Source of the DNA: Clostridium sp.
GTDB taxonomy: Bacteria > Bacillota > Clostridia > Clostridiales > Clostridiaceae
NCBI RefSeq assembly: GCF_026168755.1
Contig: NZ_JAPFDR010000001.1
Span: 124,001 to 188,000 of the forward strand
Length of the DNA stretch: 64,000 nucleotides
Reading direction: 5' to 3'
Part shown: piece by piece, positions 21,757 through 31,944 of the stretch
How positions within the stretch are numbered: the first letter of the stretch is position 1
Layout of the letters: every line of letters starts with the position of its first letter
Notes under the pieces: generated by a model
What the model saw: only the letters and a program-made list of their open reading frames with translations
The model's database searches: none
Told to the model about the DNA's origin: nothing
Made by a program: the position numbers and the translations under genes

Positions 21757-22068
21757 TTACTTTTCAAAACTTTCGCAACAAGTTTCAGTGTATATATTAG
21801 CACGAGATCCTGATACATTTATAGATGAAAGAGTGCAATTACAGTTTTCATTATGTACACATTCTGTTGCTTTACATATTAAACAATCACAACAACCAGC
21901 GCTATTAGTGTTATTTGTTAAATCGCTATAGTGTTTCTTATCTAAAAATGACCCACAGCAAGTATCATTATCAGTAGATGATGAACTAGCTATATCAACA
22001 CGATTAGAATAACATACACCAGATTTATTATGAGAACAACTATTTACATCACAATTAATTTTTTGCAT
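21757..22068 (-). CDS. DUF1540-type Cys-rich protein (two repeats)
   Basis: INCDVNSCSHNKSGVCYSNRVDIASSSSTDNDTCCGSF and a second repeat. Confidence 0.8.
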   Translation of the reverse strand: MQKINCDVNSCSHNKSGVCYSNRVDIASSSSTDNDTCCGSFLDKKHYSDLTNNTNSAGCCDCLICKATECVHNENCNCTLSSINVSGSRANIYTETCCESFEK

Positions 22069-22101
22069 TTATAAATCCCCTTTCGATAATAAACTTAGTA
22101 A

Positions 22102-22644
22102 TTAACTAAAATACCTGTCTAATAATCCTTTAAATGCTCTTCCATGTCTTGCTTCATCTTTGCACATTTCATGAACTGTATCATGAATAGCATCTAAATT
22201 ATGTTGTTTAGCTAATGCTGCAAGTTTTTTCTTTCCATCGCATGCACCAAATTCAGCTTCGACTCTAGCTTCTAGATTTGCTTTACTACTTGCAGTAACT
22301 ACTTCACCTAAAATTTCAGCGAATTTACTAGCATGATCAGCTTCTTCATAGGCAATTCTTTTATATGCTTCTGCTATTTCTGGATATCCCTCACGATCAG
22401 CTACACGAGACATAGCTAAGTACATACCAACTTCAGTACATTCACCATTAAAGTTAGCTCTTAAACCTTCAATAATTTCTGGTTCTATATCTTCACAGAT
22501 ACCAACTCTATGCTCATCAGCCCATTGTAGCTCTCCACTCATTTCTTCAAATTTGCTAGCAGGTGCTTTACATATTGGACAGACTTCTGGAGGAGTATCC
22601 CCTTCATGTACGTATCCACATACGGTACAAATAAATTTTTTCAA
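22102..22644 (-). CDS. reverse rubrerythrin (N-terminal rubredoxin plus ferritin-like domain)
   Basis: [25 protein letters not shown] then ExxH di-iron helices. Confidence 0.9.
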   Translation of the reverse strand: MKKFICTVCGYVHEGDTPPEVCPICKAPASKFEEMSGELQWADEHRVGICEDIEPEIIEGLRANFNGECTEVGMYLAMSRVADREGYPEIAEAYKRIAYEEADHASKFAEILGEVVTASSKANLEARVEAEFGACDGKKKLAALAKQHNLDAIHDTVHEMCKDEARHGRAFKGLLDRYFS

Positions 22645-22805
22645 TTAAAAAAACCTCCTTTATATTTAATTCCAAATAAACATCTATATTATTATTTCTC
22701 TCTTAAGAATTAATATGCATTTGTAAAATATAGAAATTTTAGTTGACTTTTTAATTAAAAATATATAAGATTGTAGGATATACTAGGAAATAAGAGGAGA
22801 AGAAA

Positions 22806-23449
22806 ATGGCAAAGGATAATAGCGGAAGTGAAAATTTTCACTATAATAATATAGAAAAAAAGATAAGAAGTTTATGTATAAGAATTTTAAAAGAAGTAAT
22901 TGCTATAATTGTAATTTTTCAAATTCAAACTTTAATTTTGCAACTTTTAGAGGTGCACATTTTAAAACTTGTAGTTTTATGAATGGAACTTTTGAGGGAA
23001 CAGAATTTATAGGAACTAATTTAAAAAATAGTAAGTTTAAAAATGCAAAATTTAAAAATGCTATTTTTGAAGGTGCAAATTTAGATGGTACTGACTTTAA
23101 AGATGCAAAATTTGAAAATACTATATTTTTAGGATGTAAATTAGAAAAAACAAAGAATTTTAGTACACAGCTTCAAGGTGTAAGAGTATTTGAAGGAATG
23201 CCTGAAATAAATATAAGTTTAGAATTAGAAGAATCATTAAATAGTTTAATGGAAAATAAGTATGTTAAGGCTTCTAGAATTTTTGATACAAAGGAAGGTA
23301 ATATTAATACTTTAACATTAATGATACTTAAAGAAAACTTCAATGAAGAAGAATTAATTAAAGGCTTCAAGGAAATAAAATCACAAATAGATAGAGACTT
23401 TTATACTATAAGTTATATTATAAGACTTATTAATAAAGTAATAGCATAG
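22806..23449 (+). pseudogene. pentapeptide-repeat protein, frameshifted at an A7 tract (intact part 22874-23449)
   Basis: ATG at 22806 reads MAKDNSGSENFHYNNIEKK then leaves frame at A7 (22855-22861); an eighth A joins it to KDKKFMYKNFKRSNCYNCNFSNSNF... Confidence 0.6.
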
Positions 23450-23454
23450 AGCAA

Positions 23455-23497
23455 AAAAATATGCTCCTCAGTTAAAATATAATGAGGGGCATATTTT
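23455..23497. terminator. terminator
   Basis: AAAAATATGCTCCTCA / TGAGGGGCATATTTTT. Confidence 0.7.
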
Positions 23498-23502
23498 TAT
23501 TT

Positions 23503-24138
23503 TTATAGTAATTGAAATATTCCCATTACTATAATTATTATAGCTGATATTAAGCCAGAATATTTACCAAAAATTTTAGACAAAAAGCTATTACCTATTT
23601 TTAAACCTAAAATTAATATGAGTATACTAAATATAAATGTAAAAATTGTAGTTAAAGGAATGCTTATTCCTGACATACTTGCACCAAGACCCAGAGCAAA
23701 GTTATTTAGGCTAAGTGCTAGTGCTAGGGAGATAGCCTCTTTAGCTTCAATATTACCAGAACCATCTGTATCGGCAGTTTTATTGTTAATTAATATATCG
23801 TCGTAATGTAATGATTCAATAATATCTTTATTTTCTTTTGAGGTATTTATTTCATTTTTCTTTAAATTTCTTCGTTCTTTAAAGAAATCAAATGTCATAA
23901 ATAAGCCAACAATAATTAAAAGAATTGCACCAATATAGTTACAAATATATACAGGAATAAGTTTGTTTAAAATAGCACCTAAAATCATTGAAATGAAGGT
24001 GCCTAAAGTAACAATTAATGCAATTATTATATTAATAGAAAATTTAATTCTTATTTTCTTAATTCCATAAGCAATTCCTATTATTAAACTATCTAAACTT
24101 GCGGAAAATGCTAATAAAATAGATGAAATTATATGCAT
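23503..24138 (-). CDS. ytaF: MntP/YtaF-like sporulation membrane protein
   Basis: MHIISSILLAFSASLDSLIIGIAYGIKKIRI, 6 TM pattern with Asp/Gly-rich loop. Confidence 0.75.
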   Translation of the reverse strand: MHIISSILLAFSASLDSLIIGIAYGIKKIRIKFSINIIIALIVTLGTFISMILGAILNKLIPVYICNYIGAILLIIVGLFMTFDFFKERRNLKKNEINTSKENKDIIESLHYDDILINNKTADTDGSGNIEAKEAISLALALSLNNFALGLGASMSGISIPLTTIFTFIFSILILILGLKIGNSFLSKIFGKYSGLISAIIIIVMGIFQLL

Positions 24139-24348
24139 ATGTCGCTCCTTATATATTATTATACTAATTATTATATTCAAATCTAAAAACTTCGTTCATT
24201 AGACAAAAAATGATATATATTATAATGAATATATAAATTTAAAAGAATATATGAATAAAATTTGAAAAAATATCATATTTGTTGTAGAGAAATTTTAAGT
24301 GTTGTATACTGATGACATATAAACCATAACAATGGAGGAGAAACAAGT

Positions 24349-25053
24349 TTGGGAAAGTATATAGAGTTTAGAGATGTAAAGAAGAAATATAAGATGGGAG
24401 AAGTAGAAATTGATGCCTTGGGTGGAGTTGATTTTTCAGTAGATAAAGGAGAATTTGTTATAATTGCAGGAGCTAGTGGTGCTGGGAAAAGTACCATTTT
24501 AAATATTTTAGGTGGTATGGATACAGTATCATCAGGGAAAGTTATAGTTGATAATAATGAGATTAGTAAATATTCTCAAAAGGATTTAATAACATATAGA
24601 AGGTATGATATAGGATTTGTATTTCAATTTTATAATTTAGTTCAAAATCTTACTGCAAGGGAAAATGTAGAATTAGCCACTCAAATTTCAAAAAATCCAT
24701 TAAATATTGATAAGGTTTTAGATTCAGTTGGGTTAAGAGAGAGAAAAAATAATTTTCCATCACAGCTATCAGGTGGAGAGCAACAAAGGGTGGCTATAGC
24801 AAGAGCAATAGCAAAGAATCCTAAATTATTACTTTGTGATGAACCTACTGGGGCATTAGATTATAATACTGGTAAAGCTATATTAAAGTTACTACAAGAT
24901 ACTTGTAGAAAAGAAGGGGTTACGGTAATAATAATTACACATAACTTAGCTTTAACTCCTATGGGAGATAAAGTTATTGAGGTTAAGAATGGTAAAATTC
25001 AAAAAATTACTATAAATGAAAATCCAGTTCCTGTGGAAAGGATTGAATGGTAA
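24349..25053 (+). CDS. ABC transporter ATP-binding protein (MacB/LolD-like)
   Basis: [26 protein letters not shown] start. Confidence 0.9.
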   Translation: MGKYIEFRDVKKKYKMGEVEIDALGGVDFSVDKGEFVIIAGASGAGKSTILNILGGMDTVSSGKVIVDNNEISKYSQKDLITYRRYDIGFVFQFYNLVQNLTARENVELATQISKNPLNIDKVLDSVGLRERKNNFPSQLSGGEQQRVAIARAIAKNPKLLLCDEPTGALDYNTGKAILKLLQDTCRKEGVTVIIITHNLALTPMGDKVIEVKNGKIQKITINENPVPVERIEW

Positions 25054-28000
25054 TTATGAAAAATGCATTATGGAAAAATATATTTAGAGATATAAGGAAA
25101 TCTAAAGGAAGATTTATTTCAATTGCCTCAATTATTGCTTTAGGGGTAATGTTATTTGCCGGAGTAAAAATTGCACCTATAGATATGAAGGCTACAGCAG
25201 ATAAGTACTATGATGATTATAATTTAATGGATTTGCGAGTAATATCAACTTTAGGATTAACTGATGAAGATGTAAAGGATATAAAAAATATAGATGGTGT
25301 TTTAGGTGTTGAACCATCAAAAACTTTAGATGTTATATCAAAAATAGATTCAGATGAGTTTGTAATTAGAGTTCATAGTTTACCTAATGATAATTTAAAT
25401 GATGATAATGAAGATTATATAAATAGATTAAATTTAATTGAAGGACATTTACCTACTAAAGAAGGTGAATGTGTTATTGCTAGAGAAAGCTTTGGAAGTC
25501 TAAATTTGAAAATAGGAGATAAACTCAACTTAAATTCTGGTGATGATAGTGACATTAAAGATAGCCTTGCAACTAATGAATATGAAGTTGTAGGTATAGT
25601 AGAAACGCCTTATTATTTAAGTGATCAAATTGGAAATAGTAGTATTGGAAATGGTACTGTAAAGACATATATGTTTATAAATGAATTTGATTTTAAAAGT
25701 GAAGTATATACAGATATTTATGTAACTGTTAAGGATGCTAAAGCTTTAGATTCATATGATGAGAAATATTTTGATGTAACAGATAAGGTTAAGGAATCTA
25801 TAGAAAACATTTCCAATATAATGATTGATAGAAGATATGATGAAGTAATAAATGAAGCTAATGAAGAATTAAATAAAGGCAAAGATGAATATCAAGCTAA
25901 AAAGAGTGAAGTTGAGGAAAAATTAGAAAAAGCTCGGAATGAAATAGATAACTCAAGAAAGACATTGACTGAAGGGGAAGATGAACTTAATATTAAGAAG
26001 AATGAGTTAGAAAATTCATTGAAGATTGGACAAGAGGATATTTTAAAAGCAGAGCAAGAATTAAATGAAAAAGAATCACAGCTTAATGAAGGAATAGATA
26101 AATTTTATGAGGTAAAAGAAACTATAGAGCAGGAGTTTATTAAAGCTGAAAAATCTATCAATGATTCAGAAGTTTATTTAGAAGGTTTACTAAGTCAGAA
26201 GTCTTCACTAGAGGATATGTTAAAAGATGAGAGTCTAAGTGATGAAGAAAAAGTTTCTATTGAAGTAAAAATAAATTCATTAGATGTCATAATAAAAGAA
26301 GCTAATGATAAAGTTAATGTAGCAAAATCGGAGCTTCAAATCAGGAAAGATGAATTATTAGCAAAAGAGAATGATTTAAACTTAGCTAAGATACAAATAG
26401 AAGAAGGTAGAAATAAAGTTAATCAATCAAAGGTTGATTTAGAAGAAGCTAAAAATCAAGGATATGCTCAAATAGAAAATGCAAAAGCAGAAATAGAAAA
26501 TGGAAAAGTAAAGTTAGCTGAGGGAGAAAAAGAGCTAGGGGAAAATAAGAAAAAAGCGGAAGAGGAGCTTTCTAAAGCAAGGGAAGAGTTAGAAGAAGCA
26601 GAAGAGAAAATATCAGAAATAGAAAAGCCAGATCTTTATGTTTTAGATAGAAAGTCACATTATTCTTATGTAGACTATGAAAATAGTGCAAATAGTATTG
26701 ATAAATTATCAAATGTATTTCCAGTATTTTTCTTTGTAGTAGCAGCACTAGTATGTTTAACAACAATGACTAGAATGGTAGATGAGCAAAGAGTAAATAT
26801 AGGAACATTAAAAGCTTTAGGATATCATAAAGGAAGTATTGCTAAAAAGTTTATTGTTTATGCATTGTTTGCAAGTTTAATTGGATGTATAGTAGGAATA
26901 GCTTTAGGTTTTACTGCTTTACCATTAGTGATTTTTGATGCATATAACATATTATATATATTACCTAAAATGACCTATGTAGTTCATGTACCTTTAGCGA
27001 TAATGATTTTTGCTGTAGCTATAGGAGTAACTACATTATCAACATATGCAGCATGTAGAATTGAACTTATAGAAGTTCCATCAATGTTAATGAGACCTAA
27101 GGCACCAAAAGAGGGAAAAAGAATTTTATTGGAAAGAATTCCTTTTATTTGGAATAGATTTAATTTTATTGGCAAAGTAACAGTAAGAAATATTTTTAGA
27201 TATAAAAAGAGATTTTTAATGACTGTAATTGGAATTTCAGGAAGCACAGCGTTGCTAGTTACTGGTTTTGGTATTAAGGATTCTATAAAAACTATTGTAA
27301 GTAAACAATATGGAGAATTAACACAATATGATATTTCAATAAATTTAAATGAAGCTATAAATAGTGATGAAAAAAATAATTTAGAAGAATATCTAAAGCA
27401 AGATTCAAAGGTAAATGATTTTATTTTTGTAAGAAGTGAAAGTGGAGAAACATTAGCAAATGAAATAAGTAAAAATGTTAATATTATAGTTACTGATGAA
27501 GATGAAAAGTTTGATAAATTTGAACATTTACAAGATAGAAAGAGTAAAGAAACAATTATTTTACCTAAGGATGGAATAGCAATAAGTGAAAAGTTAGCTA
27601 AATTATTAGATGTTAAAGTTGGAGATGAAATAGAGATTATAAATAATAATGATAATAAATCACGAGCTAAAGTTGGAGCAATAGTAGAACATTATATTAA
27701 TCATTATGTTTATATTGATGCTGATTATTACAAAGAGGTATTTAATAAGATTCCAGAAGAAAATAGCATATTTATTAAAATAAATAATAAAGATTCTATA
27801 AATGAGATATCTAATAATTTAATAGATATAAATGGAGTTTCTGGAGTAATAAGTAATAGTAGTATAAAGGATAATTTTGATAATACAATTAAATCATTAG
27901 ATTTAGTAGTCTTGGTTATGATATTTTGTGCAGGAGCATTATCATTTATAGTTTTATATAATCTTACAAATGTAAATATTTCTGAACGTATAAGAGAAAT

Positions 28001-28298
28001 AGCTACAATTAAAGTTTTAGGATTCTATGATAAAGAAGTTTCAGCATATATATTTAGAGAAAATATATTATTAACTGTTATTGGAGCAATAGGAGGATTG
28101 TTATTAGGTACAGCTTTCCATAAGTTTATAATGGTAACAGTTGAAATGGATTATGTTATGTTTGGTAGAACTATAGACGTTAAGAGTTTTATTATGGCAG
28201 CTATTTTAACAATTATTTTCTCATTGTTAGTAAACTATGCTATGTATTATAAGTTAAAGAATGTTAAAATGGTTGAATCTTTAAAATCAGTAGATTAA
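25047..28298 (+). CDS. FtsX-like ABC permease with large extracellular coiled-coil region
   Basis: TM segments flanking ~250-aa Glu/Lys-rich coiled coil; two FtsX domains. Confidence 0.88.
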   Translation: MVIMKNALWKNIFRDIRKSKGRFISIASIIALGVMLFAGVKIAPIDMKATADKYYDDYNLMDLRVISTLGLTDEDVKDIKNIDGVLGVEPSKTLDVISKIDSDEFVIRVHSLPNDNLNDDNEDYINRLNLIEGHLPTKEGECVIARESFGSLNLKIGDKLNLNSGDDSDIKDSLATNEYEVVGIVETPYYLSDQIGNSSIGNGTVKTYMFINEFDFKSEVYTDIYVTVKDAKALDSYDEKYFDVTDKVKESIENISNIMIDRRYDEVINEANEELNKGKDEYQAKKSEVEEKLEKARNEIDNSRKTLTEGEDELNIKKNELENSLKIGQEDILKAEQELNEKESQLNEGIDKFYEVKETIEQEFIKAEKSINDSEVYLEGLLSQKSSLEDMLKDESLSDEEKVSIEVKINSLDVIIKEANDKVNVAKSELQIRKDELLAKENDLNLAKIQIEEGRNKVNQSKVDLEEAKNQGYAQIENAKAEIENGKVKLAEGEKELGENKKKAEEELSKAREELEEAEEKISEIEKPDLYVLDRKSHYSYVDYENSANSIDKLSNVFPVFFFVVAALVCLTTMTRMVDEQRVNIGTLKALGYHKGSIAKKFIVYALFASLIGCIVGIALGFTALPLVIFDAYNILYILPKMTYVVHVPLAIMIFAVAIGVTTLSTYAACRIELIEVPSMLMRPKAPKEGKRILLERIPFIWNRFNFIGKVTVRNIFRYKKRFLMTVIGISGSTALLVTGFGIKDSIKTIVSKQYGELTQYDISINLNEAINSDEKNNLEEYLKQDSKVNDFIFVRSESGETLANEISKNVNIIVTDEDEKFDKFEHLQDRKSKETIILPKDGIAISEKLAKLLDVKVGDEIEIINNNDNKSRAKVGAIVEHYINHYVYIDADYYKEVFNKIPEENSIFIKINNKDSINEISNNLIDINGVSGVISNSSIKDNFDNTIKSLDLVVLVMIFCAGALSFIVLYNLTNVNISERIREIATIKVLGFYDKEVSAYIFRENILLTVIGAIGGLLLGTAFHKFIMVTVEMDYVMFGRTIDVKSFIMAAILTIIFSLLVNYAMYYKLKNVKMVESLKSVD

Positions 28299-28311
28299 AA
28301 AAAATTATTAT

Positions 28312-28347
28312 TAAAAAAGTAACAGTAAAATTAAACTGTTACTTTTT
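28312..28347. terminator. bidirectional terminator
   Basis: AAAAAAGTAACAGT / ACTGTTACTTTTTT. Confidence 0.7.
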
Positions 28348-28349
28348 TG

Positions 28350-29249
28350 TTATTTTAAAATATCTGAATTTATTGTTCTAAATTCTTTTGGAGTTAAATT
28401 ATATTTTCTTTTAAATAATTTATTAAAATATGATAGATTATCAAATCCTACTTCTAAGGAAATATCCATTATAGCATTATTAGTGGAGGTCAATAAAATA
28501 GATGATTTTTCTAGTCTTAAATTATTAATATATTGAATGCAGGTTAAACCAATGTGCTTTTTGAAAAAACGCATAAAATGATATTCACTATATTGGCAAA
28601 GCTCAGCTAAAGTATTTATTGAAATATCTTCAGAATAATGATCATTTATATAATTTAAAACTAATTTAATTTTATTTGTAGTATTAATTGTAAGATTATT
28701 TTTATTTTGATGTTTTTCAATTAGATCATTTTTATAAAGTAATGAAAAAAACTTAAATAGTAAAGATTTTAATTCAAGTTCATAAGCGATATCATTTTCA
28801 TAATAGCAGTATATTATATTTTCTATAACATCAAAGATTTTAGGGTAACACTCTATATTATCTTTAAGGATAATAGGCAATTGATGTTTATGATTTAAAA
28901 GAGGAGCAATATATTTTAATAATGCACCATCAGTATTAGAGCTTTTTAACATGTTCATATTAAAAACAAAAGAAGCCCAAGTCATGTTTTCGTTTGGAAT
29001 AGATGTTAGTGAGTGTAGACTTTGAGAATCAATAATTAAAATATCACCTTTATTTGCAATAAATGAATTTAAATTTATTCTGTAATCACAGCTTCCGTCT
29101 AGAACTATAATAACTTCAATTTCCTCATGCCAATGAGCTGCAATAGAAGGAAAGCTTGGACTAAGTGTCCCTTTATAAATTGAAAATGGTAATATAAAGT
29201 CACCATGTGTAATATTTTCTTTTAAGTTTATAAAATCTAAATTATTCAT
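28350..29249 (-). CDS. AraC-family transcriptional regulator with cupin domain
   Basis: HWHEEIEVIIVLDG; C-terminal AraC HTH ISLEVGFDNLSYFNKLFKRKYNLTPKEFR. Confidence 0.9.
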   Translation of the reverse strand: MNNLDFINLKENITHGDFILPFSIYKGTLSPSFPSIAAHWHEEIEVIIVLDGSCDYRINLNSFIANKGDILIIDSQSLHSLTSIPNENMTWASFVFNMNMLKSSNTDGALLKYIAPLLNHKHQLPIILKDNIECYPKIFDVIENIIYCYYENDIAYELELKSLLFKFFSLLYKNDLIEKHQNKNNLTINTTNKIKLVLNYINDHYSEDISINTLAELCQYSEYHFMRFFKKHIGLTCIQYINNLRLEKSSILLTSTNNAIMDISLEVGFDNLSYFNKLFKRKYNLTPKEFRTINSDILK

Positions 29250-29386
29250 TAAATCTCCTAGTATAGCAGTATTGTCTCATAAATTGTTAGTATACTGCAA
29301 GTATTATACTTATTTAAATATTATAATAACATTATAATTACATTTTTTAAATAAAATGTTTTGTAAGTAGTAAGGGGAAGAAGATT

Positions 29387-31723
29387 ATGTTTGGAAAAAT
29401 ATTAAATTATGAAGTTAGTGAAAACAAAGTTTTAGTGAATTATGAAAAAATTCAAAGTACTATAACTTTGATAAATGAAAGTGTTGTTAATTTCTTTGTG
29501 CCATTTCATAGAGAAGAAAGAAATTCTAAGGCAGTTGAAAACGTATTAAATGGCGAAGTTAAATTTGAGGTTAAATTTGATAGTAAAGTTTTAAATATAA
29601 AAACAAATGTTTTAAGTATTAATATTTATGATGATTTTAAAGTTGATATATATAATTCAAAAGGTGAAATTTTATGTAGGGATTATAGAGGGAAAAGAGA
29701 GCCTTTTAGAAGGTTAGGGGCGAATTCTACCTTAGCAGCAGAGGAAGGACATAAGTTAGAAGGTCATGAAGAATATAATATTTATGTATCTAAAGTTATG
29801 GAAGATGATATGTATTTCTATGGACTTGGAGAAAGAACAGGTTCCTTAAACAAGAAGGGTTATCATTATAGAAATTGGAATACTGATGATCCAACACCAC
29901 ATGGAGAAACATATGCTCAATTATATAAATCAATACCTTTTTTAATAACATTAAAGGATGAAGAGGCTTGTGGTATTTTCTTTGATAATCATTTTGAAAG
30001 TCATTTTGATATGGGAAAAGAGAATTCTAAGTATTACTATTTTGGGGCTGTAGATGGTAATTTAGATTATTACTTTATGTATGGACCTACAATAAAGGAA
30101 GTAGTTAATAAGTATACTAATCTAACAGGAAAAACACCATTGCCTCAATTATGGACACTTGGATATCAACAATGTAGATGGTCTTATGCTCCACAGGAAA
30201 GAGCTATGGAGATTGCTAAGTGTTTTAGAGAAAAGGATATTCCATGTGATACTATTTATTTAGATATAGATTATATGGATGATTTTAGAGTATTTACATG
30301 GGATAATAAAAAATTCGAAAATCCAAAAGAATTTTTAAAGAAACTTAAAGAAATGGGATTTAAGGTAGTTACTATTATAGATCCAGGAGTTAAGGTAGAT
30401 AAAGGATATAAAATATATGATGAAGGTCTAAAGGAAGGGTATTTTGCAACAGATAAAGATGGAATAGTTTATAAGAATTGGGTTTGGCCAGGAAATTCTG
30501 TTTTCCCAGATTTTATGAATTCTAAGACAAGAGAATGGTGGTCTGGAAATCAGAAAATAATGATGGATTTAGGTGTGTCAGGAATATGGAATGATATGAA
30601 TGAACCAGCTAGCTTTAATGGACCTATTCCAGATGATGTAGTTTTTAATAATGATGGAACTTTAGTTACTCATAAAGAAAGTCATAATGTTTATGGGCAT
30701 ATGATGGGCAAGGCCACTTATGAAGGGATTAAGAGAGTTACAAATAAAAGACCATTTATAGTAACTAGAGCATGTTATGCAGGAACTCAAAAGTATGCTA
30801 CAGTTTGGACTGGAGATAATCAAAGTACATGGGAGCATTTAAGAATGTCATTACCAATGTTAATGAATCTTGGACTTAGTGGTATGGCTTTTTGTGGTAC
30901 TGATGTTGGAGGGTTTGGACATGATTGTACGCCAGAGCTGTTAAGTAGATGGGTTCAAGTTGGAGCATTTACACCATTATTTAGAAACCACTCAACTATT
31001 GGAAGTAGAGAACAAGAACCATGGGCTTTTGATAAAGCTACAGAAGATATAAATAGAAAATATATTAAATTAAGATATAAGTTGATTCCATATTTATACG
31101 ATATGATGTATAAATGTGAAGAGACAGGAGAACCAATAATTAGACCATTATTATTTAATTATCAAAATGATAGAAAAACATATGAAATAAATGATGAATT
31201 TAATTTTGGTGACAATATTTTAGTATCTCCAGTTGTAGAACAAGGATCTAGACATAAGTTAGTTTACTTACCAGAAGGCTATAATTGGATTGACTATTGG
31301 AATGGAGAAGAGTATAAGGGTGGTCAATATATAATTAAAGAAGCTCCATTAGATATTTGTCCTATATTTATAAAATCATTATCTATAATTCCAGTAGGAA
31401 AAGAACAAAATTATGTTGGAGAAAATAATGATGATATATTAACATTAAATATATATTTAGGTAAAGAAAATGGAGAAGCAACTTATACTCATATATTAGA
31501 TGATGGTGAAAGTTTTGATTATAAAGATGGAAAGTTAAATAAATATATTATTAACTGTAAATTGTCAGAGGAATTAAGAATAGAATTAAAAGAAAATATA
31601 GGATATTCTAAAAATTATAATAAAATAAAAATAATTCTTAATAATTTAGAGCAGACTAAAAAGGTATTCTTCAATAATAAACAAATTGAAGTTAAAGAAA
31701 ATCAATTTATAGTAGAGCTATAA
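29387..31723 (+). CDS. GH31 alpha-glucosidase
   Basis: GIWNDMNEPASF, WTGDNQSTWEHLRMSLPMLMNLGLSG. Confidence 0.93.
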   Translation: MFGKILNYEVSENKVLVNYEKIQSTITLINESVVNFFVPFHREERNSKAVENVLNGEVKFEVKFDSKVLNIKTNVLSINIYDDFKVDIYNSKGEILCRDYRGKREPFRRLGANSTLAAEEGHKLEGHEEYNIYVSKVMEDDMYFYGLGERTGSLNKKGYHYRNWNTDDPTPHGETYAQLYKSIPFLITLKDEEACGIFFDNHFESHFDMGKENSKYYYFGAVDGNLDYYFMYGPTIKEVVNKYTNLTGKTPLPQLWTLGYQQCRWSYAPQERAMEIAKCFREKDIPCDTIYLDIDYMDDFRVFTWDNKKFENPKEFLKKLKEMGFKVVTIIDPGVKVDKGYKIYDEGLKEGYFATDKDGIVYKNWVWPGNSVFPDFMNSKTREWWSGNQKIMMDLGVSGIWNDMNEPASFNGPIPDDVVFNNDGTLVTHKESHNVYGHMMGKATYEGIKRVTNKRPFIVTRACYAGTQKYATVWTGDNQSTWEHLRMSLPMLMNLGLSGMAFCGTDVGGFGHDCTPELLSRWVQVGAFTPLFRNHSTIGSREQEPWAFDKATEDINRKYIKLRYKLIPYLYDMMYKCEETGEPIIRPLLFNYQNDRKTYEINDEFNFGDNILVSPVVEQGSRHKLVYLPEGYNWIDYWNGEEYKGGQYIIKEAPLDICPIFIKSLSIIPVGKEQNYVGENNDDILTLNIYLGKENGEATYTHILDDGESFDYKDGKLNKYIINCKLSEELRIELKENIGYSKNYNKIKIILNNLEQTKKVFFNNKQIEVKENQFIVEL

Positions 31724-31944
31724 AATAATAATGTTAATTTTACAACTCAAATAAGAGATGTAATTTTATAAATTTCCACCTTAAATTCAAATATAAAGTA
31801 GTTTCATAATAAAATTTTTATGAACTACTTTATATTTTTTTTATACTAAAATATTTAAGTAATAAGATAAATTTATAGATATTAACGTAGATAACAACTT
31901 ATGATATAATGATTAAATTAATTATATGATAATGAGGTGAAGAT

